Source: DASPWW01 sp963803425 (GTDB lineage: Bacteria > Actinomycetota > Thermoleophilia > Solirubrobacterales > 70-9). Taken from it: DNA of 64,000 nt. Position numbers and translations under genes: made by a program. Under the pieces are notes generated by a model. The model had not been told where the DNA came from. It did no database searches and saw only the letters and a list, made by a program, of their open reading frames with translations. Of this stretch, positions 51,409-61,285 are shown in pieces; positions within the stretch are counted from its first letter, which is position 1; each line of letters starts with the position of its first letter. Location: the NCBI GenBank assembly GCA_963803425.1, contig CAWDMA010000001.1, forward strand, positions 310,001 to 374,000. The letters are read 5' to 3'.

Positions 51409-53442
51409 GTGGGAAGGAGCCCAGGCAGGGTGGCCGTGCTCGCGGTCGCGATCGGCGCGGTGCTGCTGGCGATGCCGGCGGTGGCCGCGGCGGACTTCAC
51501 CGTCGACACGACGGCGGATGGGCATGACGCCACGCCCGGGGGGCCGTGCGAGGCGACCGACGGCCAGAGCGACTGCACGCTACGCGCCGCGATCGAGTCG
51601 GCGAATCTGAATGGTCCGGGCGTCGATGTGATCACGCTCCCGCCGGGTGTCTACAAGCTGACGCTCGGAAAGCTCCAGGTCGGTTCGGAGATCGTGATCG
51701 ACGGCGCCGGCTCGGCCGCGAACACGGTCGTGGAGCACGACGGCGTTAATTCGTCGTTCCCCGACCGGGTCTTCGAGGTCTTGAGCGGCTCCGGGAACAA
51801 CCTCGAGCTTCGCGACGTGACCGTCACCGGCGGCGAGGTCGCTGATAACGGGGCCGGGATCGCGAGCAGCCGCGCGTTGACGCTGCGCCGCTCGGTGGTC
51901 TCAGGCAACAAGGCGCTTGGGGGCTACGACGGCGGCGGCATCGCGATCCTGAACGGCGCGACGTCGACGATGATCATCGACAGCACGATCGGCGGCAGCA
52001 CCCCCGCGGACGGCAACAAGGTCGAGGGAACCGGATCATCCGGCGACGGTCAACTCGGCGGCGGCATCTACCAGCAGTCTTTGACCGACCTGCTCACGAT
52101 CCAGAACAGCACGATCTCGGACAACTCGGCGACTGCGGACTCGGGGACCGGGTCCGCTCAGGGAGGCGGGATCTTCAGCCAGGGCCCGCTCAAGATCGAG
52201 GACTCGACGATCGACTCCAACACCGCCGATGCGACAGCGGATGCGGGCAGCGGCCATGTGGAGGGCGGCGGGATCATGAACCAGGGGAACAACGGCGGCG
52301 AGCTGATCATCAACCGCTCGACCGTGAGCGGCAACGAGGCGTCCACGTCCGCGCCTGGCGGGACCGCGGACAAGGGGGGGATCGCGAACTTCGACAACGG
52401 CACGATCACGGACTCGAGGATCACCGACAACACGGCGCCGGGCACGATCGGCGCCGGGATCTGGACCGGAGGGGGCACCGCCAAGACGACGACCGTCCGC
52501 AGTTCGACCGTCGACGGCAACCACGGCGGCGGCGTGTTCATCACCAGCGACTTCGAGCTCGAGAACTCGACCGTGAGCGGGAACGCGGGCGGCGTCGGGG
52601 TGCAGAGCAACGGCGTCCCGATCGATGTCACGGTGCGCGCGAGCACGATCGCCGACAACGTGACGGGGCTGTTCGCCGGCGACATGAGCACCGTGCACGC
52701 CTCGGGCTCGATCGTCGACGGCAACACGACGCGCGACTGCGATCTGGCGGGAACGGGGGCCTTCGACTTCCAGGGCGACAGCATCGCGAGCGACAACACC
52801 TGCTCGTCCCCGCCCTCCTTCATCGAGCACCCGGTCACCGACGCCCTGCTCGGGCCGCTGCAGGCGAACGGCGGGCCGACGCCGACCCGCGCGATCCCGG
52901 CCAACAGCCCCGCGATTGACGCCTACGACGGCTGCGCGGCGGACGGGGTGACGGAGGACCAGCGCGGCGTCAGCCGCCCGCAGGCCGGCGGCTGCGACAT
53001 CGGCGCCTACGAGCGCCAGCCGGCCACGTCCCCGCCCCCGCCCCCCGGCGGCGGCTCGAATCCCGCGGCCCCCGAGCTCACGCTCGACGCAAAGGGAAAG
53101 CAGAAGGCGAAGAAGCTTCAGGTCGAGGTCGGGTGCGGCGCGGTCGCGTGCGACGTCGACCTGTCCGGGAAGAGCAAGGTGCTGAAGTCGAAGGCGGGCG
53201 CCTCGGCGGCGAAGTCGAAGAAGTTCGCGCTCGTCGCGCAGACGGTCTCGGTCGGCGCCGGCGCCACCGAGAAGGTGAGCCTGAAGCACAAGCGCAACGC
53301 GAAGACGGTGAAGAAGATCGCGAAGCTGATCAAGAGCGGCGGCAGCAAGGCGAAGAAGCGCTCCAAGGCGATCGTCGACGCGACCGCGACCTCGGCCGGC
53401 GGCACCGACACCGGCCGGGTCACGATCAGGCTGAAGGGCTGA
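51409..53442 (+). CDS. Secreted CSLREA / choice-of-anchor Q beta-helix protein
   Basis: A 677-residue secreted protein from GTG 51409. Signal peptide: VAVLAVAIGAVLLAMPAVAA. The CSLREA-like motif is CTLRAAIESANLNGPGVDV near residue 62; the long middle is a right-handed beta-helix with repeats like LTIQNSTISDNSATADSG and LIINRSTVSGNEAS, then ends in the Q-anchor block (AIPANSPAIDAYDGC, GVTEDQRGVSRPQAGGCDIG). A proline linker leads to a Lys/Ala-rich domain (KQKAKKLQVEVGCGAVACD) similar to the tail of the propeller at 24872. Likely an extracellular adhesin or polysaccharide-binding protein. Confidence 0.88.
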   Translation: MGRSPGRVAVLAVAIGAVLLAMPAVAAADFTVDTTADGHDATPGGPCEATDGQSDCTLRAAIESANLNGPGVDVITLPPGVYKLTLGKLQVGSEIVIDGAGSAANTVVEHDGVNSSFPDRVFEVLSGSGNNLELRDVTVTGGEVADNGAGIASSRALTLRRSVVSGNKALGGYDGGGIAILNGATSTMIIDSTIGGSTPADGNKVEGTGSSGDGQLGGGIYQQSLTDLLTIQNSTISDNSATADSGTGSAQGGGIFSQGPLKIEDSTIDSNTADATADAGSGHVEGGGIMNQGNNGGELIINRSTVSGNEASTSAPGGTADKGGIANFDNGTITDSRITDNTAPGTIGAGIWTGGGTAKTTTVRSSTVDGNHGGGVFITSDFELENSTVSGNAGGVGVQSNGVPIDVTVRASTIADNVTGLFAGDMSTVHASGSIVDGNTTRDCDLAGTGAFDFQGDSIASDNTCSSPPSFIEHPVTDALLGPLQANGGPTPTRAIPANSPAIDAYDGCAADGVTEDQRGVSRPQAGGCDIGAYERQPATSPPPPPGGGSNPAAPELTLDAKGKQKAKKLQVEVGCGAVACDVDLSGKSKVLKSKAGASAAKSKKFALVAQTVSVGAGATEKVSLKHKRNAKTVKKIAKLIKSGGSKAKKRSKAIVDATATSAGGTDTGRVTIRLKG

Positions 53443-53488
53443 GGGCTTCTACAATCCGCCCGTCCGGGGCCGACGATCCCGGCATCCC

Positions 53489-53562
53489 GCGCCCGTAGCT
53501 CAGTCGGATAGAGCGCTGGTCTACGAAACCAGAGGTCACAGGTTCGAATCCTGTCGGGCGCG
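53489..53562 (+). tRNA. tRNA-Arg (anticodon ACG)
   Basis: Acceptor GCGCCCG pairs with CGGGCGC, discriminator G 53562. D arm TAGCTCAGTCGGATAGAGC, anticodon arm CTGGT-CTACGAA-ACCAG (ACG), T loop GGTTCGAATCC. It is the intact copy; its 3' half recurs at 56372-56413 as part of a repeat. Confidence 0.97.
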
Positions 53563-53607
53563 CTTCAGAGGACCGCCGCAAACCGCATGGGCATGCGGGA
53601 AGCGGCG
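53521..53607 (+). repeat. Att-like repeat, copy 1 (tRNA-Arg 3' half plus flank)
   Basis: From CTACGAA in the anticodon loop to GGAAGCGGCG, 87 bp. Compared with 56372-56458 there are 7 mismatches (92% identity); 40 of the first 42 bases, the tRNA part, are identical. The tRNA 5' half is absent at copy 2. Boundaries at the anticodon loop are typical of integrase attachment sites in tRNA genes. Confidence 0.85.
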
Positions 53608-53892
53608 GATCATGTGGCCGGTACGCAGGACCGCTGCAAGCGTCGTGATCCGTGCTCGTGAGTGGCACGACCATCGCGCGGGGCCTCTTCCACAGGCGAG
53701 CCGGCGCCTCGCCGTGAGCCAGCCTCGCTCGTTCCTGGTCATCGCACTGCGCAAGAGGAGCGTGGGACTGCTCGCTCTCACAACCCGTGCCCGGGCCCGC
53801 TGGCATTGCCTGCGACCGGCCCCAGAGTCCGTGTAGGCTCGCGCGCCCAGGGCGCAATCCCATGACAGTCGATTCCGAGGAGGGCTAACGAG
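53608..53892. other. Intergenic region after tRNA-Arg
   Basis: Contains no gene I can support. Near 53653-53683 GCTCGTGAGTGGCACGACCA followed by TCGCGCGG resembles, more weakly, the second repeat block at 56507 and 60470. The last part holds GAGGAGGG ten bases before the arylsulfatase ATG. Antisense frames here that read like RIRTCGL-type or SNLRPTGFEPVT-type peptides are artefacts of tRNA sequence. Confidence 0.55.
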
Positions 53893-56248
53893 ATGACACG
53901 CAGATTCGAGGGCAAGATAGCTCTCGACATCCGCGACTCGACACCGGACTGGGAGCCGTTCCTCCCTCCGAGGGCGCCGGAGGGCGCCCCCAACGTCCTG
54001 CTGATTGCCTGGGACGACGTGGGTTACGGCACGATGGACGTCTTCGGCGGACCGGTCGAGGCCCCGAACATGGGGCGGATCGCTGAGCGGGGGGTGCGCT
54101 ACTCGAACTTTCACACCACGGCGCTCTGCTCCCCGACCCGCGCCTCGCTGCTCAACGGTCGCAACGCGACATCGAACGGGATGGCGACGATCGCCGAGTT
54201 CAGCTCGGGGTTCCCGGGCATATCCGCGCGGATACCGATGGAGAACGGGCTGATCTCCGAGGCCCTAGCCGAGCGAGGCTACAGCACCTACTGCGTCGGG
54301 AAGTGGCACCTGACCCCCGGCGACGAGACCACGCTGGCTTCGTTCAAGGGCCGCTGGCCTCTGGGTCGTGGCTTCGAGCGGTTCTACGGCTTCCTCGGTG
54401 GCGAGTCCAACAGCTGGTACCCCGACCTCGTCTACGACAACCACCAGATCGATCCGCCCGGTGCGCCCGAGGACGGCTACCACCTCTCGAGGGACCTCTC
54501 CGACAGGGCCATCGAGTTCATCCGTGACGCAAAGGCAGTCGATCCGGGCAAACCCTTCTTCATGTACTTCGCCTCGCAGGCCGGCCACGCCCCACACCAT
54601 GTCTTCCCGGAGTGGGCGGATCGGTACAAGGGCCGGTTCGACGGGGGCTACGAGGCGATCCGGGCCGGGATCCTCGAGCGACAGAAGGAGCTCGGTCTGC
54701 TGCCTGCCGACACCCAGCTCTCCAGGATCAATCCGCATGGAGAGCCGAACGTCACCGGCCCCGACGGTCAGCCGTGGCCGCCCCTGGACACGGTGAGGCC
54801 GTGGGACTCGCTGCGCCCCGACGAGCAGCGGCTCTTCTCCCGCATGGCCGAGGTCTACGCCGGGTACCTTTCGTACACGGACGAGCAGATCGGCCGCGTT
54901 CTGGACTACCTTGAGGAGTCGGACCAGCTCGACAACACGCTGATCGTCGTCGTCATCCGACAACGGGGGAAGCGGGGAGGGTGGCCCCAACGGCACCTTC
55001 AACGAGTGGCGCTTTTTCAACGGCGTCCCGGACTCGACCGAGCTCACGATCCCCCACATCGACGAGCTCGGGAGTCCGGCCTCTTACAACCACTACAACA
55101 CGGGCTGGGCGTGGGCGTTCGACACGCCGTTTCCCTACTGGAAGCGGTGGGCGGGCTATGAAGGCGGCGTCGCCGACATGTGCTTCGTCAGCTGGCCCGC
55201 CAAGATCGAGCGTCAAGCCGAGCCCCGCGACCAGTACATCCACGCGGTCGACATCGTGCCGACGGTCTACGAACTGCTCGAGATCGAGCCCCCGGAGGCG
55301 ATCAAGGGCGTCGCGCAGAGCGCGATCGAAGGGGAGAGCTTCGCCGCCTCGCTGGGTAACCCCGAGGCGCCAGGCAAGGACTCGCAGTTCTACGCGATGC
55401 TCGGCCAGCGCTCCATCTATCACCAGGGATGGCTCGCCTGCACCGTTCACCCGCCGCTGAGCGGCTGGGGCAAGTTCGACCAAGACGTCTGGGAGCTCTA
55501 TGACCTGGAGCGTGACCGGGCCCAGTCCACCGATCTCTCCGAACAGGAGCCGAAGCGGTTGGAGGAGCTCAAGGCCCTTTGGTACTACTACGCAGGGATC
55601 TACAACGGACTGCCGCTCGACGACCGAAGCGCGCTTGAGCAAGTCCGCGCCGAGCGCCCGCACGCGGCCACCGACCGCGAGCGCTACGTCTACTTCCCGG
55701 ATACGGCCGACGTCCCCGAGGAGGGCGGCGTCCGCATCAACGGCCGCTCGTACACGATCGCGGCCGGGCTCAAGATCGACTCCGCCGGCGCCGAAGGCGT
55801 CCTGTTCGCGCACGGAGGCGTCGCCGGGGGCCACAGCCTCTACATCAAGGACGGACGTCTTCGCTACACGTTCAACTGGGTCGGCACCAATCTCCAGAAC
55901 GTGGTGGCCGACAGCGAGATCAGCACCGGCACCCACGTCTACGCGGCCGAGTTCGCCGTCAGTGGTGCGAGCGACGACAGGGCGATGCCGGGGTTCGCCG
56001 GCACCCTCACCCTGTACATGGACGACGAGCAGGTCGGCGAGGCGGAAATCGTCACCCAACCCGGTGCCTTCTGCCTGGTCGGCGACGGAATCTGCGTCGG
56101 GCGCGACAGCGCCTCACCGGTCACGCCTGACTACCGCCCGCCGTTCCGCTTCTCCGGGGGCACGATCGACAAGGTGATCGTCGACGTCTCCGGGAAGCGC
56201 TACGTGGACCACGAGGCCGAGGTCCGAGCCTGGTTCATGCGCGACTAG
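53893..56248 (+). CDS. Type I arylsulfatase, frame broken once
   Basis: Hydrolyses sulfate esters; acts after conversion of the active-site Cys to formylglycine. ATG 53893 follows GAGGAGGG. The metal site is NVLLIAWDDVGYG, and the sulfatase signature is ALCSPTRASLLNGRN (CxPxR, Cys near residue 78), then YCVGKWHLTP. At 54955 an extra base after GTCGTCGTC shifts frame; removed, it gives SDNGGSGEGGPNGT with the second metal Asp-Asn, HYNTGWAWAFDTPF and YEGGVADMCFVSWP. The total is ~784 residues, the normal length for this arylsulfatase class with a C-terminal beta domain. There is no signal peptide, so a cytosolic enzyme is possible. It sits between copies of the tRNA-derived repeat. Confidence 0.87.
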
Positions 56249-56371
56249 GAGCGGCGCAGGGTCCACTCCGGGCCAGCGCGAGGAGCGACCGCGGGCTGAG
56301 TTGACGACTCCTCCTGGTGGGCCGCTGAACTCGCGCCGTCCCAGGCGAAAGGCCGACAGATGACCTTCACG

Positions 56372-56458
56372 CTACGAAGCCAGAGGCCACAGGTTCGAAT
56401 CCTGTCGGGCGCGCTTCGGCTGACCGTCGCAAACCGCATGGGCAAGCGGGAAGCGGCG
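56372..56458 (+). repeat. Att-like repeat, copy 2 (partial tRNA-Arg)
   Basis: Copy of 53521-53607, 2.85 kb further on. It begins in the anticodon loop, lacks the tRNA 5' half, and cannot fold as a tRNA; the bases upstream (ATGACCTTCACG) show no tRNA likeness. Together with copy 1 it brackets the arylsulfatase. The ~120 bp between the arylsulfatase stop and this repeat hold no gene. Confidence 0.85.
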
Positions 56459-56506
56459 AAGTCGCGCGATAAGGGTGCAAAATGCTGGAAGCACCCCGAT
56501 CTGGGG

Positions 56507-56554
56507 TCGTGCGTGGCAGGACTATCGCGCGGATCCGAGCCGCGGAACCGTTTC
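56507..56554 (+). repeat. Second repeat block, copy A
   Basis: 48 bp beginning TCGTGCGTGGCAGGACTATC and ending CCGTTTC; matched at 60470-60517 with 3 mismatches. It contains GCGGATCCGAGCCGCGG, a palindromic centre. The pair flanks the AfsR-type regulator gene in direct orientation. Confidence 0.85.
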
Positions 56555-56756
56555 GTCGGGAGAGTTCCGCTTCGGGACAACGAGGTGCAGCGACGGTTTG
56601 CGCTGGGCGCGCGCCTCCACTCGCATGGTTGCGGCCAGCCTGCTAGGCAGGCTCACTACAGCGCGATCAAGAGCTTGGAGGCCGTGGTTTCGGCCTAAGG
56701 GACACGCGTAGGACGTCGACTTCGGCAGTCCTTGGACGGAATCGGGCTGGGCTACA
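56555..56756. other. Leader region of the AfsR-type regulator gene
   Basis: No gene supported. The GTG start at 56757 is preceded only by a weak GGGCT ribosome site. Confidence 0.4.
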
Positions 56757-59700
56757 GTGGCGAGGGCTCCCATCGCGCGCGAACGCAAGATCGAAGTCAA
56801 ACTGCTCGGCCCGCTTGAGGTGCTCGCCGAGGGTGCGCCTGTTTCGCTCGGACCGCCCCAGCAGCGCGTTCTGTTGGCCGTGCTGCTTCTCAATCCGAAT
56901 CAGGTCGTCTCCCGCGATCGGCTTATCGACGAAGTGTGGGGGGAGCAGCCGCCTGCAACCGCGGCCAAGTTGGTCCAGGTCTATGTATCCCGATTGCGCG
57001 ATGCGCTCGAGCCCGAACGTGCCCGCGGCGACCCGGGTCGGATCCTCGTCACGCGTCCGCCCGGCTACCTGGTCGCGGTCGATGCTGAGCAGCTCGACAT
57101 CGGACGCTTCGAGCGCTTGCGCGGCGAAGCGCGCCAGGCGCTCGCCGCTGGCAACGCCGCGAGTGCCGCGCAGAAGCTGCGCGAGGCGCTCGCCCTGTCG
57201 CGTGGCCCGCCGCTTTCGGACCTCGCGTATGAGCCCTTCGCCCAGAAGGAGATTGCTCGTCTCGAGGAGCGTCACCTCGCGGCACTCGAGGAGCGCTTCG
57301 ATGCCGAGCTCGTGCTCGGCAGGCAGGTGGACGTGATTGGTGAGCTCGAAGTGCTGGTTGCCGAGCACCCTTTGAGGGAGCGGCTCCGAGCGCAGTTCAT
57401 GCAGGCGCTCTACCGCTCCGGGCGGCAAGCGGAGGCGCTCGACGCGTACCAGGACGCACGCACGGCCCTCACCGAGGAGCTCGGGATCGAGCCGAGCCGC
57501 GAGCTCAGGGAGCTTCAGGAGGCGATCCTGCGTCAGGATCCCGCGCTCGACCGCATCGACGTACCCGAAGTGGCGCCGGAGCCCTCCCGTGGCGTCTTCG
57601 TGGGACGCGAGCGCGAGCTGACCGAACTCGTGGGAGCGCTCGAGGAGGCGCTCGCAGGCCGGGGACGGCTTGTTCTCCTCGTCGGCGAGCCAGGCATCGG
57701 CAAGAGCCGGCTCGCACACGAGTTGATGGCGCGAGCGCGCGAGCGCGGGGCGCAGGTGATCGTGGGACGCTGCTGGGAGGCGGGCGGCGCCCCCGCGTAC
57801 TGGCCGTGGGTTCAGTCGCTGCGCACCCACGTTCGGGGAGCCGAACCAGATGCGCTGCGAGCGCAGCTCGGCTCCCGGGGGGCGGATCTCGCCCAGCTAC
57901 TTCCCGAGTTGCGCGAGCTGATCGAAGATCTCCCGGAGCCGCAGGCCCTCGAGGCGGAGGGTGCGCGCTTTCGCCTCTTCGAGGCGGTGAGCTCCTATCT
58001 CCGAGGTGCCACGAAGGACCGGCCACTCGTGCTCGGGCTCGACGATCTGCACGCAGCGGACGAACCCTCTCTGCTCCTGCTCCAGTTCGTGGCCCGCGAG
58101 ATCGGGGACAGCCGCCTGCTCGTGGTCTGTGCACTCCGCGACGTAGACCCCACGATGCGAGATCCGCTGGTCTCCACGGTTGCGGAGCTCGTGCGGGAGC
58201 CCCATACCACGCAGATTGCGCTCGCGGGGCTGAGTGAGGAAGACGTTGCGGCGTACATCGAGCTCTCTACCGGGACTGAGGTCGCGCCTCGCCTCGTCGA
58301 GGCGATCCACTCCGAGACGGAGGGGAATCCGCTTTTCCTCGCCGAGGCGGTCCGCCTTCTCGATGCCGAGGGCCGGTTTGCCGATCCAGACGCGCACCTG
58401 CAGATCCCACCGGGCGTTCGGGCCGTGATCGGCCAGCGGGTGGGGCGGCTCTCAGAGCCGTGCCGCAGCCTCCTCATTCCTGCCTCGGTGCTCGGCCGGG
58501 AGTTCGAGCTTGATGCCCTGATGTCGCTCAGCCAGCTGCCTCGGGGCGAGCTGCTGAACGCCCTGGATAAGGCGATGGCCGAGCGTATCCTCGGCGAGGT
58601 CCCGGGGTCGCCAGGCCGGGTTCGCTTCGGGCACGCGCTGATCAGGGACACGCTGTACGACGAGCTGACCCCGGCGCACAGGATGGAGCTCCACCAGGAG
58701 GTTGGAGACGCGCTGGAGGCCGCCCACTCAGACGACCTCGGGCCTCACCTCCCCGAGCTCGCGCATCACTACCTCGCCGCAGCTCCGATCGGGGTGGGTG
58801 ACAAGGCGGTCGAGTACGCGCGCCGGGCGGGCGATCGAGCCGTCTCCCAACTCGCGTACGAAGAGGCAGCGCGCCTCTATGAGATGGCGCTGACGCTTGC
58901 AGACGAGCCGATTGCGCGTTGCGACTTGCTCCTCGCGCTTGGCGACACCCAGGCGAGGGCAGGCGACTCGGGCGCTTCGAGGCAGATCTTCAGAGAGGCC
59001 GCGGAGCTCGCCGAGGAGCGAGGCCTGCCCGAGCGGATGGCCCGCGCCGCGCTCGGCTACGGCGGAAGAATCATCTGGGAAGTCTCCAGGGGCGACGAAT
59101 ACGCGGTGCCGCTACTCGAGCGAGCGATCGCTGCTCTCGGAAATGCTGACGGTGGCCTCCGCGTCAGGCTCCTCGCCCGCCTCGCGGGCGGTCCGCTTCG
59201 CGATGCCAGGTTCCCGCGTGAGAGAAGCCTGGCGTTGAGCCGGGAGGCACTCGAGATCGCTCGACGGCTCGACGACCCGATGACGCTGGCTTATGCATTG
59301 TCCGCCTTCATCACAGCCAATCTCGCGCCGGACACCACCCCGAAGCAGGTGCCGCTGGCAACCGAGCTCATACAGGTAGCGCAGCAAGCCGGTGACCTCG
59401 AACGCGCCGCGGACGGCCACGAGACGCGCGCCGTGGCCCTGATCGAGCTCGGAGACATGTCGCGGGCCAAGGGGGACTTGGCAGCGATGGCGACGCTGGC
59501 CGAGGAGCTTCGACAGCCGTCACACGACTGGTTCGTGACCGCGTACCGAGCGCTGTTCGCGTTACTCGAAGGGGAGTTCGAAGGGGCGGAGGATCTGATT
59601 TCGGAAGCCCGCCGGATGGGTGAGCGTGCGCAGCGCTGGAATGCAGCCGTCTCGTACGGGCTCCAGCTGTACCTGCTCCGGCGCGAGCAAGGCAGGCTCG

Positions 59701-60296
59701 CGGACGTCTTGGAGCTTGTTCGCGTCTCCGCCGCCGAGTACCCGACGTATCCACTCTGGGGTTGCGCGCTGGCGCACACGGCGGCGGTGCTCGGGCACAC
59801 CGACGAAGCGCGCCGCACTTTCCAGGCGCTCGCCGCCGATGCGTTCGCCAACCTGCCGTTCAATGAGGAGTGGCTCGTGAGCCTGACCTTTCTCGCTGAG
59901 ACGGCCGAAGTTCTCGGAGATACCGAGCGTGCGTTGGTGCTCTACGACCGTTTGCGTCCGTACGGCGGGACAGTCGCGGTCAGCTACGCGGAGATCAGCA
60001 CCGGCTCGGTCTCGCGCTACCTGGGGATCCTCGCTGCGATGGTGGCTCGGTGGAACGACGCAGAACGCCACTTCGAAGCGGCGCTGGAGATGAACGAGCG
60101 GATCGGCGCCCGCCCCTGGCTCGCCCACACCGAGCGGGACTATGCGCGGATGTTGTCGGCGCGGGGCGGGGTGCGCGACGGGGAGCGCGCACTCGAGCTC
60201 GCCCGCCGGGCGCTCGACGGCTACCACGGATTGGGGATGGACTCGTTCGCGGCCGCGGCGGCGCGGCTCCGGCACTCCCTTGGGTCGACGCGGTGA
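56757..60296 (+). CDS. AfsR/SARP-type transcriptional regulator: OmpR-like DNA binding, BTAD, AAA ATPase, TPRs
   Basis: A 1179-residue regulator from GTG 56757. Residues ~10-105 are a winged helix (VKLLGPLEVLAEGAPVSLG, RDRLIDEVWGEQPPATAAK, VYVSRLRDALEPERARGD). Residues ~112-257 are the BTAD (ERLRGEARQALAAGNAASA, RLRAQFMQALYRSGRQAEAL, LTEELGIEPSRELRELQ). From ~282 is an AAA+/STAND ATPase with Walker A VGEPGIGKSRLAHEL near 309 and Walker B VLGLDDLHAADEP near 426. The rest is tetratricopeptide helices. Relatives control secondary metabolism or ligand-responsive genes. Base use is more AT-tolerant than core genes. It lies between two copies of a repeat, so it may be a cargo gene. Confidence 0.9.
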   Translation: MARAPIARERKIEVKLLGPLEVLAEGAPVSLGPPQQRVLLAVLLLNPNQVVSRDRLIDEVWGEQPPATAAKLVQVYVSRLRDALEPERARGDPGRILVTRPPGYLVAVDAEQLDIGRFERLRGEARQALAAGNAASAAQKLREALALSRGPPLSDLAYEPFAQKEIARLEERHLAALEERFDAELVLGRQVDVIGELEVLVAEHPLRERLRAQFMQALYRSGRQAEALDAYQDARTALTEELGIEPSRELRELQEAILRQDPALDRIDVPEVAPEPSRGVFVGRERELTELVGALEEALAGRGRLVLLVGEPGIGKSRLAHELMARARERGAQVIVGRCWEAGGAPAYWPWVQSLRTHVRGAEPDALRAQLGSRGADLAQLLPELRELIEDLPEPQALEAEGARFRLFEAVSSYLRGATKDRPLVLGLDDLHAADEPSLLLLQFVAREIGDSRLLVVCALRDVDPTMRDPLVSTVAELVREPHTTQIALAGLSEEDVAAYIELSTGTEVAPRLVEAIHSETEGNPLFLAEAVRLLDAEGRFADPDAHLQIPPGVRAVIGQRVGRLSEPCRSLLIPASVLGREFELDALMSLSQLPRGELLNALDKAMAERILGEVPGSPGRVRFGHALIRDTLYDELTPAHRMELHQEVGDALEAAHSDDLGPHLPELAHHYLAAAPIGVGDKAVEYARRAGDRAVSQLAYEEAARLYEMALTLADEPIARCDLLLALGDTQARAGDSGASRQIFREAAELAEERGLPERMARAALGYGGRIIWEVSRGDEYAVPLLERAIAALGNADGGLRVRLLARLAGGPLRDARFPRERSLALSREALEIARRLDDPMTLAYALSAFITANLAPDTTPKQVPLATELIQVAQQAGDLERAADGHETRAVALIELGDMSRAKGDLAAMATLAEELRQPSHDWFVTAYRALFALLEGEFEGAEDLISEARRMGERAQRWNAAVSYGLQLYLLRREQGRLADVLELVRVSAAEYPTYPLWGCALAHTAAVLGHTDEARRTFQALAADAFANLPFNEEWLVSLTFLAETAEVLGDTERALVLYDRLRPYGGTVAVSYAEISTGSVSRYLGILAAMVARWNDAERHFEAALEMNERIGARPWLAHTERDYARMLSARGGVRDGERALELARRALDGYHGLGMDSFAAAAARLRHSLGSTR

Positions 60297-60469
60297 TCAC
60301 CGCCGTCATCGCGGCGGGCGCCCTCGCAGGGTGCAGCGACGAGACCAGGGGGCGACAACCGTCGCGCGACTGGGAAAAGCTTGCGGATAGCCGCACACCG
60401 CATGGACATGCAGGAAACCGCGAGTCTCGTGGCTATGGACGAAACGACTGGAGGCGTCCCAGTGCGGGC

Positions 60470-60517
60470 TCGTGCGTGGCAGGATCATCGCGCGGATCCG
60501 AGCCGCGGAGCCGTTTC
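60470..60517 (+). repeat. Second repeat block, copy B
   Basis: Matches 56507-56554 in 45 of 48 bases. Upstream, 60391-60428 (CCGCACACCGCATGGACATG) resembles the tRNA-flank portion of the first repeat (GCAAACCGCATGGGCATGCG), so this is a third, more decayed copy of the composite repeat. Confidence 0.83.
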
Positions 60518-60591
60518 CGGCGTGTCGAGCCGGCTCCGGCGTCGGGGAGGGCGCTCGTATCACCGGGCTCGAGACCTATGACGACCTAGGG

Positions 60592-61184
60592 ATGGACAGG
60601 CTCGCGGCCGACGCGGAGCGCCTCGAGCGCTCGCTCGGCGCGGCTCCGGCTTCCCAGCGTCGTCGTTTGCCAGCGTTTACTGAGGACTACTTCGCGCGCT
60701 ACTCGCCCGACAGCAGCTACATCGTCTTCACCAGGGTGGGTAACGACACCACGGCAGCCGCCGCGTTCCGGATGAACGTCGACGGCACAGACGTGCACCG
60801 GCTGACCCCCTGGGGCATCAACGCGGACTTCGCCGACCTCTCACCGGCGACCAGCGGCCCGACCAAGGACGTGGTCGTGTTCGAGACACTCGGCGGGCCA
60901 ACGAGACGACCAACCTGGCGACGGTGCCCTCGACCTGCGCCGCGCCGAGCGAGTGTCGCAAGCGGATCCGTTACATCACCGATCTAAAGCACGGGCCGAG
61001 GGCCAACTTCAACCCGAGCTGGTCGCCGAACGGCAAGCAGATCGCCTACACCAAGTTCAAGGGCGACAAGCACGAGTGCTGCGTCGGCGACGTCTACAGG
61101 ATGCGGCCCGACGGCAGCCACCGCAAGCCCGTATCGACGTCACCGAAGTTCGAGTACCGGCCGGACTGGGGAACGGCTCCGTAG
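60592..61184 (+). pseudogene. TolB-like (WD40/PD40 repeat) protein, 5'-truncated, one frame break
   Basis: Read through one lost C near 60897-60899 (GGGCCAACG would be GGGCCCAACG), it gives FARYSPDSSYIVFTRVGN, RMNVDGTDVHRLTPWGINAD, then NLATVPSTCAAPSECRKRI, FNPSWSPNGKQIAYTKFKGD and VYRMRPDGSHRKPVS. These are three PD40/TolB propeller blades. No signal peptide precedes them, and homologues are about twice as long, so the 5' half is missing, lost at the repeat junction just upstream. ATG 60592 is nominal. Possibly still translated; function doubtful. Confidence 0.65.
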
Positions 61185-61285
61185 CCGCCGCTCTGGCGGG
61201 CTCCCCGCAGTCACCCGTTGCCCTCGGCCCGCCGCGCTGCCCTTCAGGTCGTCATCGGCCGTGACCTGTGTGACCATGTCGAGTT

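Noticed and set aside
51546..53423. CRISPR-like spacing of repeats in the beta-helix gene
   Set aside because: The repetition is protein-level (beta-helix turns) with no constant direct repeat or spacers.
53426..53863. Antisense open frame across tRNA-Arg reading like SNLRPTGFEPVT and RSIRLSYGRG
   Set aside because: Such peptides are well-known translations of the reverse strand of tRNA genes and have no support as proteins.
56245..56580. Antisense open frame across the partial tRNA copy (APDRIRTCGLWLRS)
   Set aside because: Same artefact, from the tRNA-derived repeat; no start signal or family.
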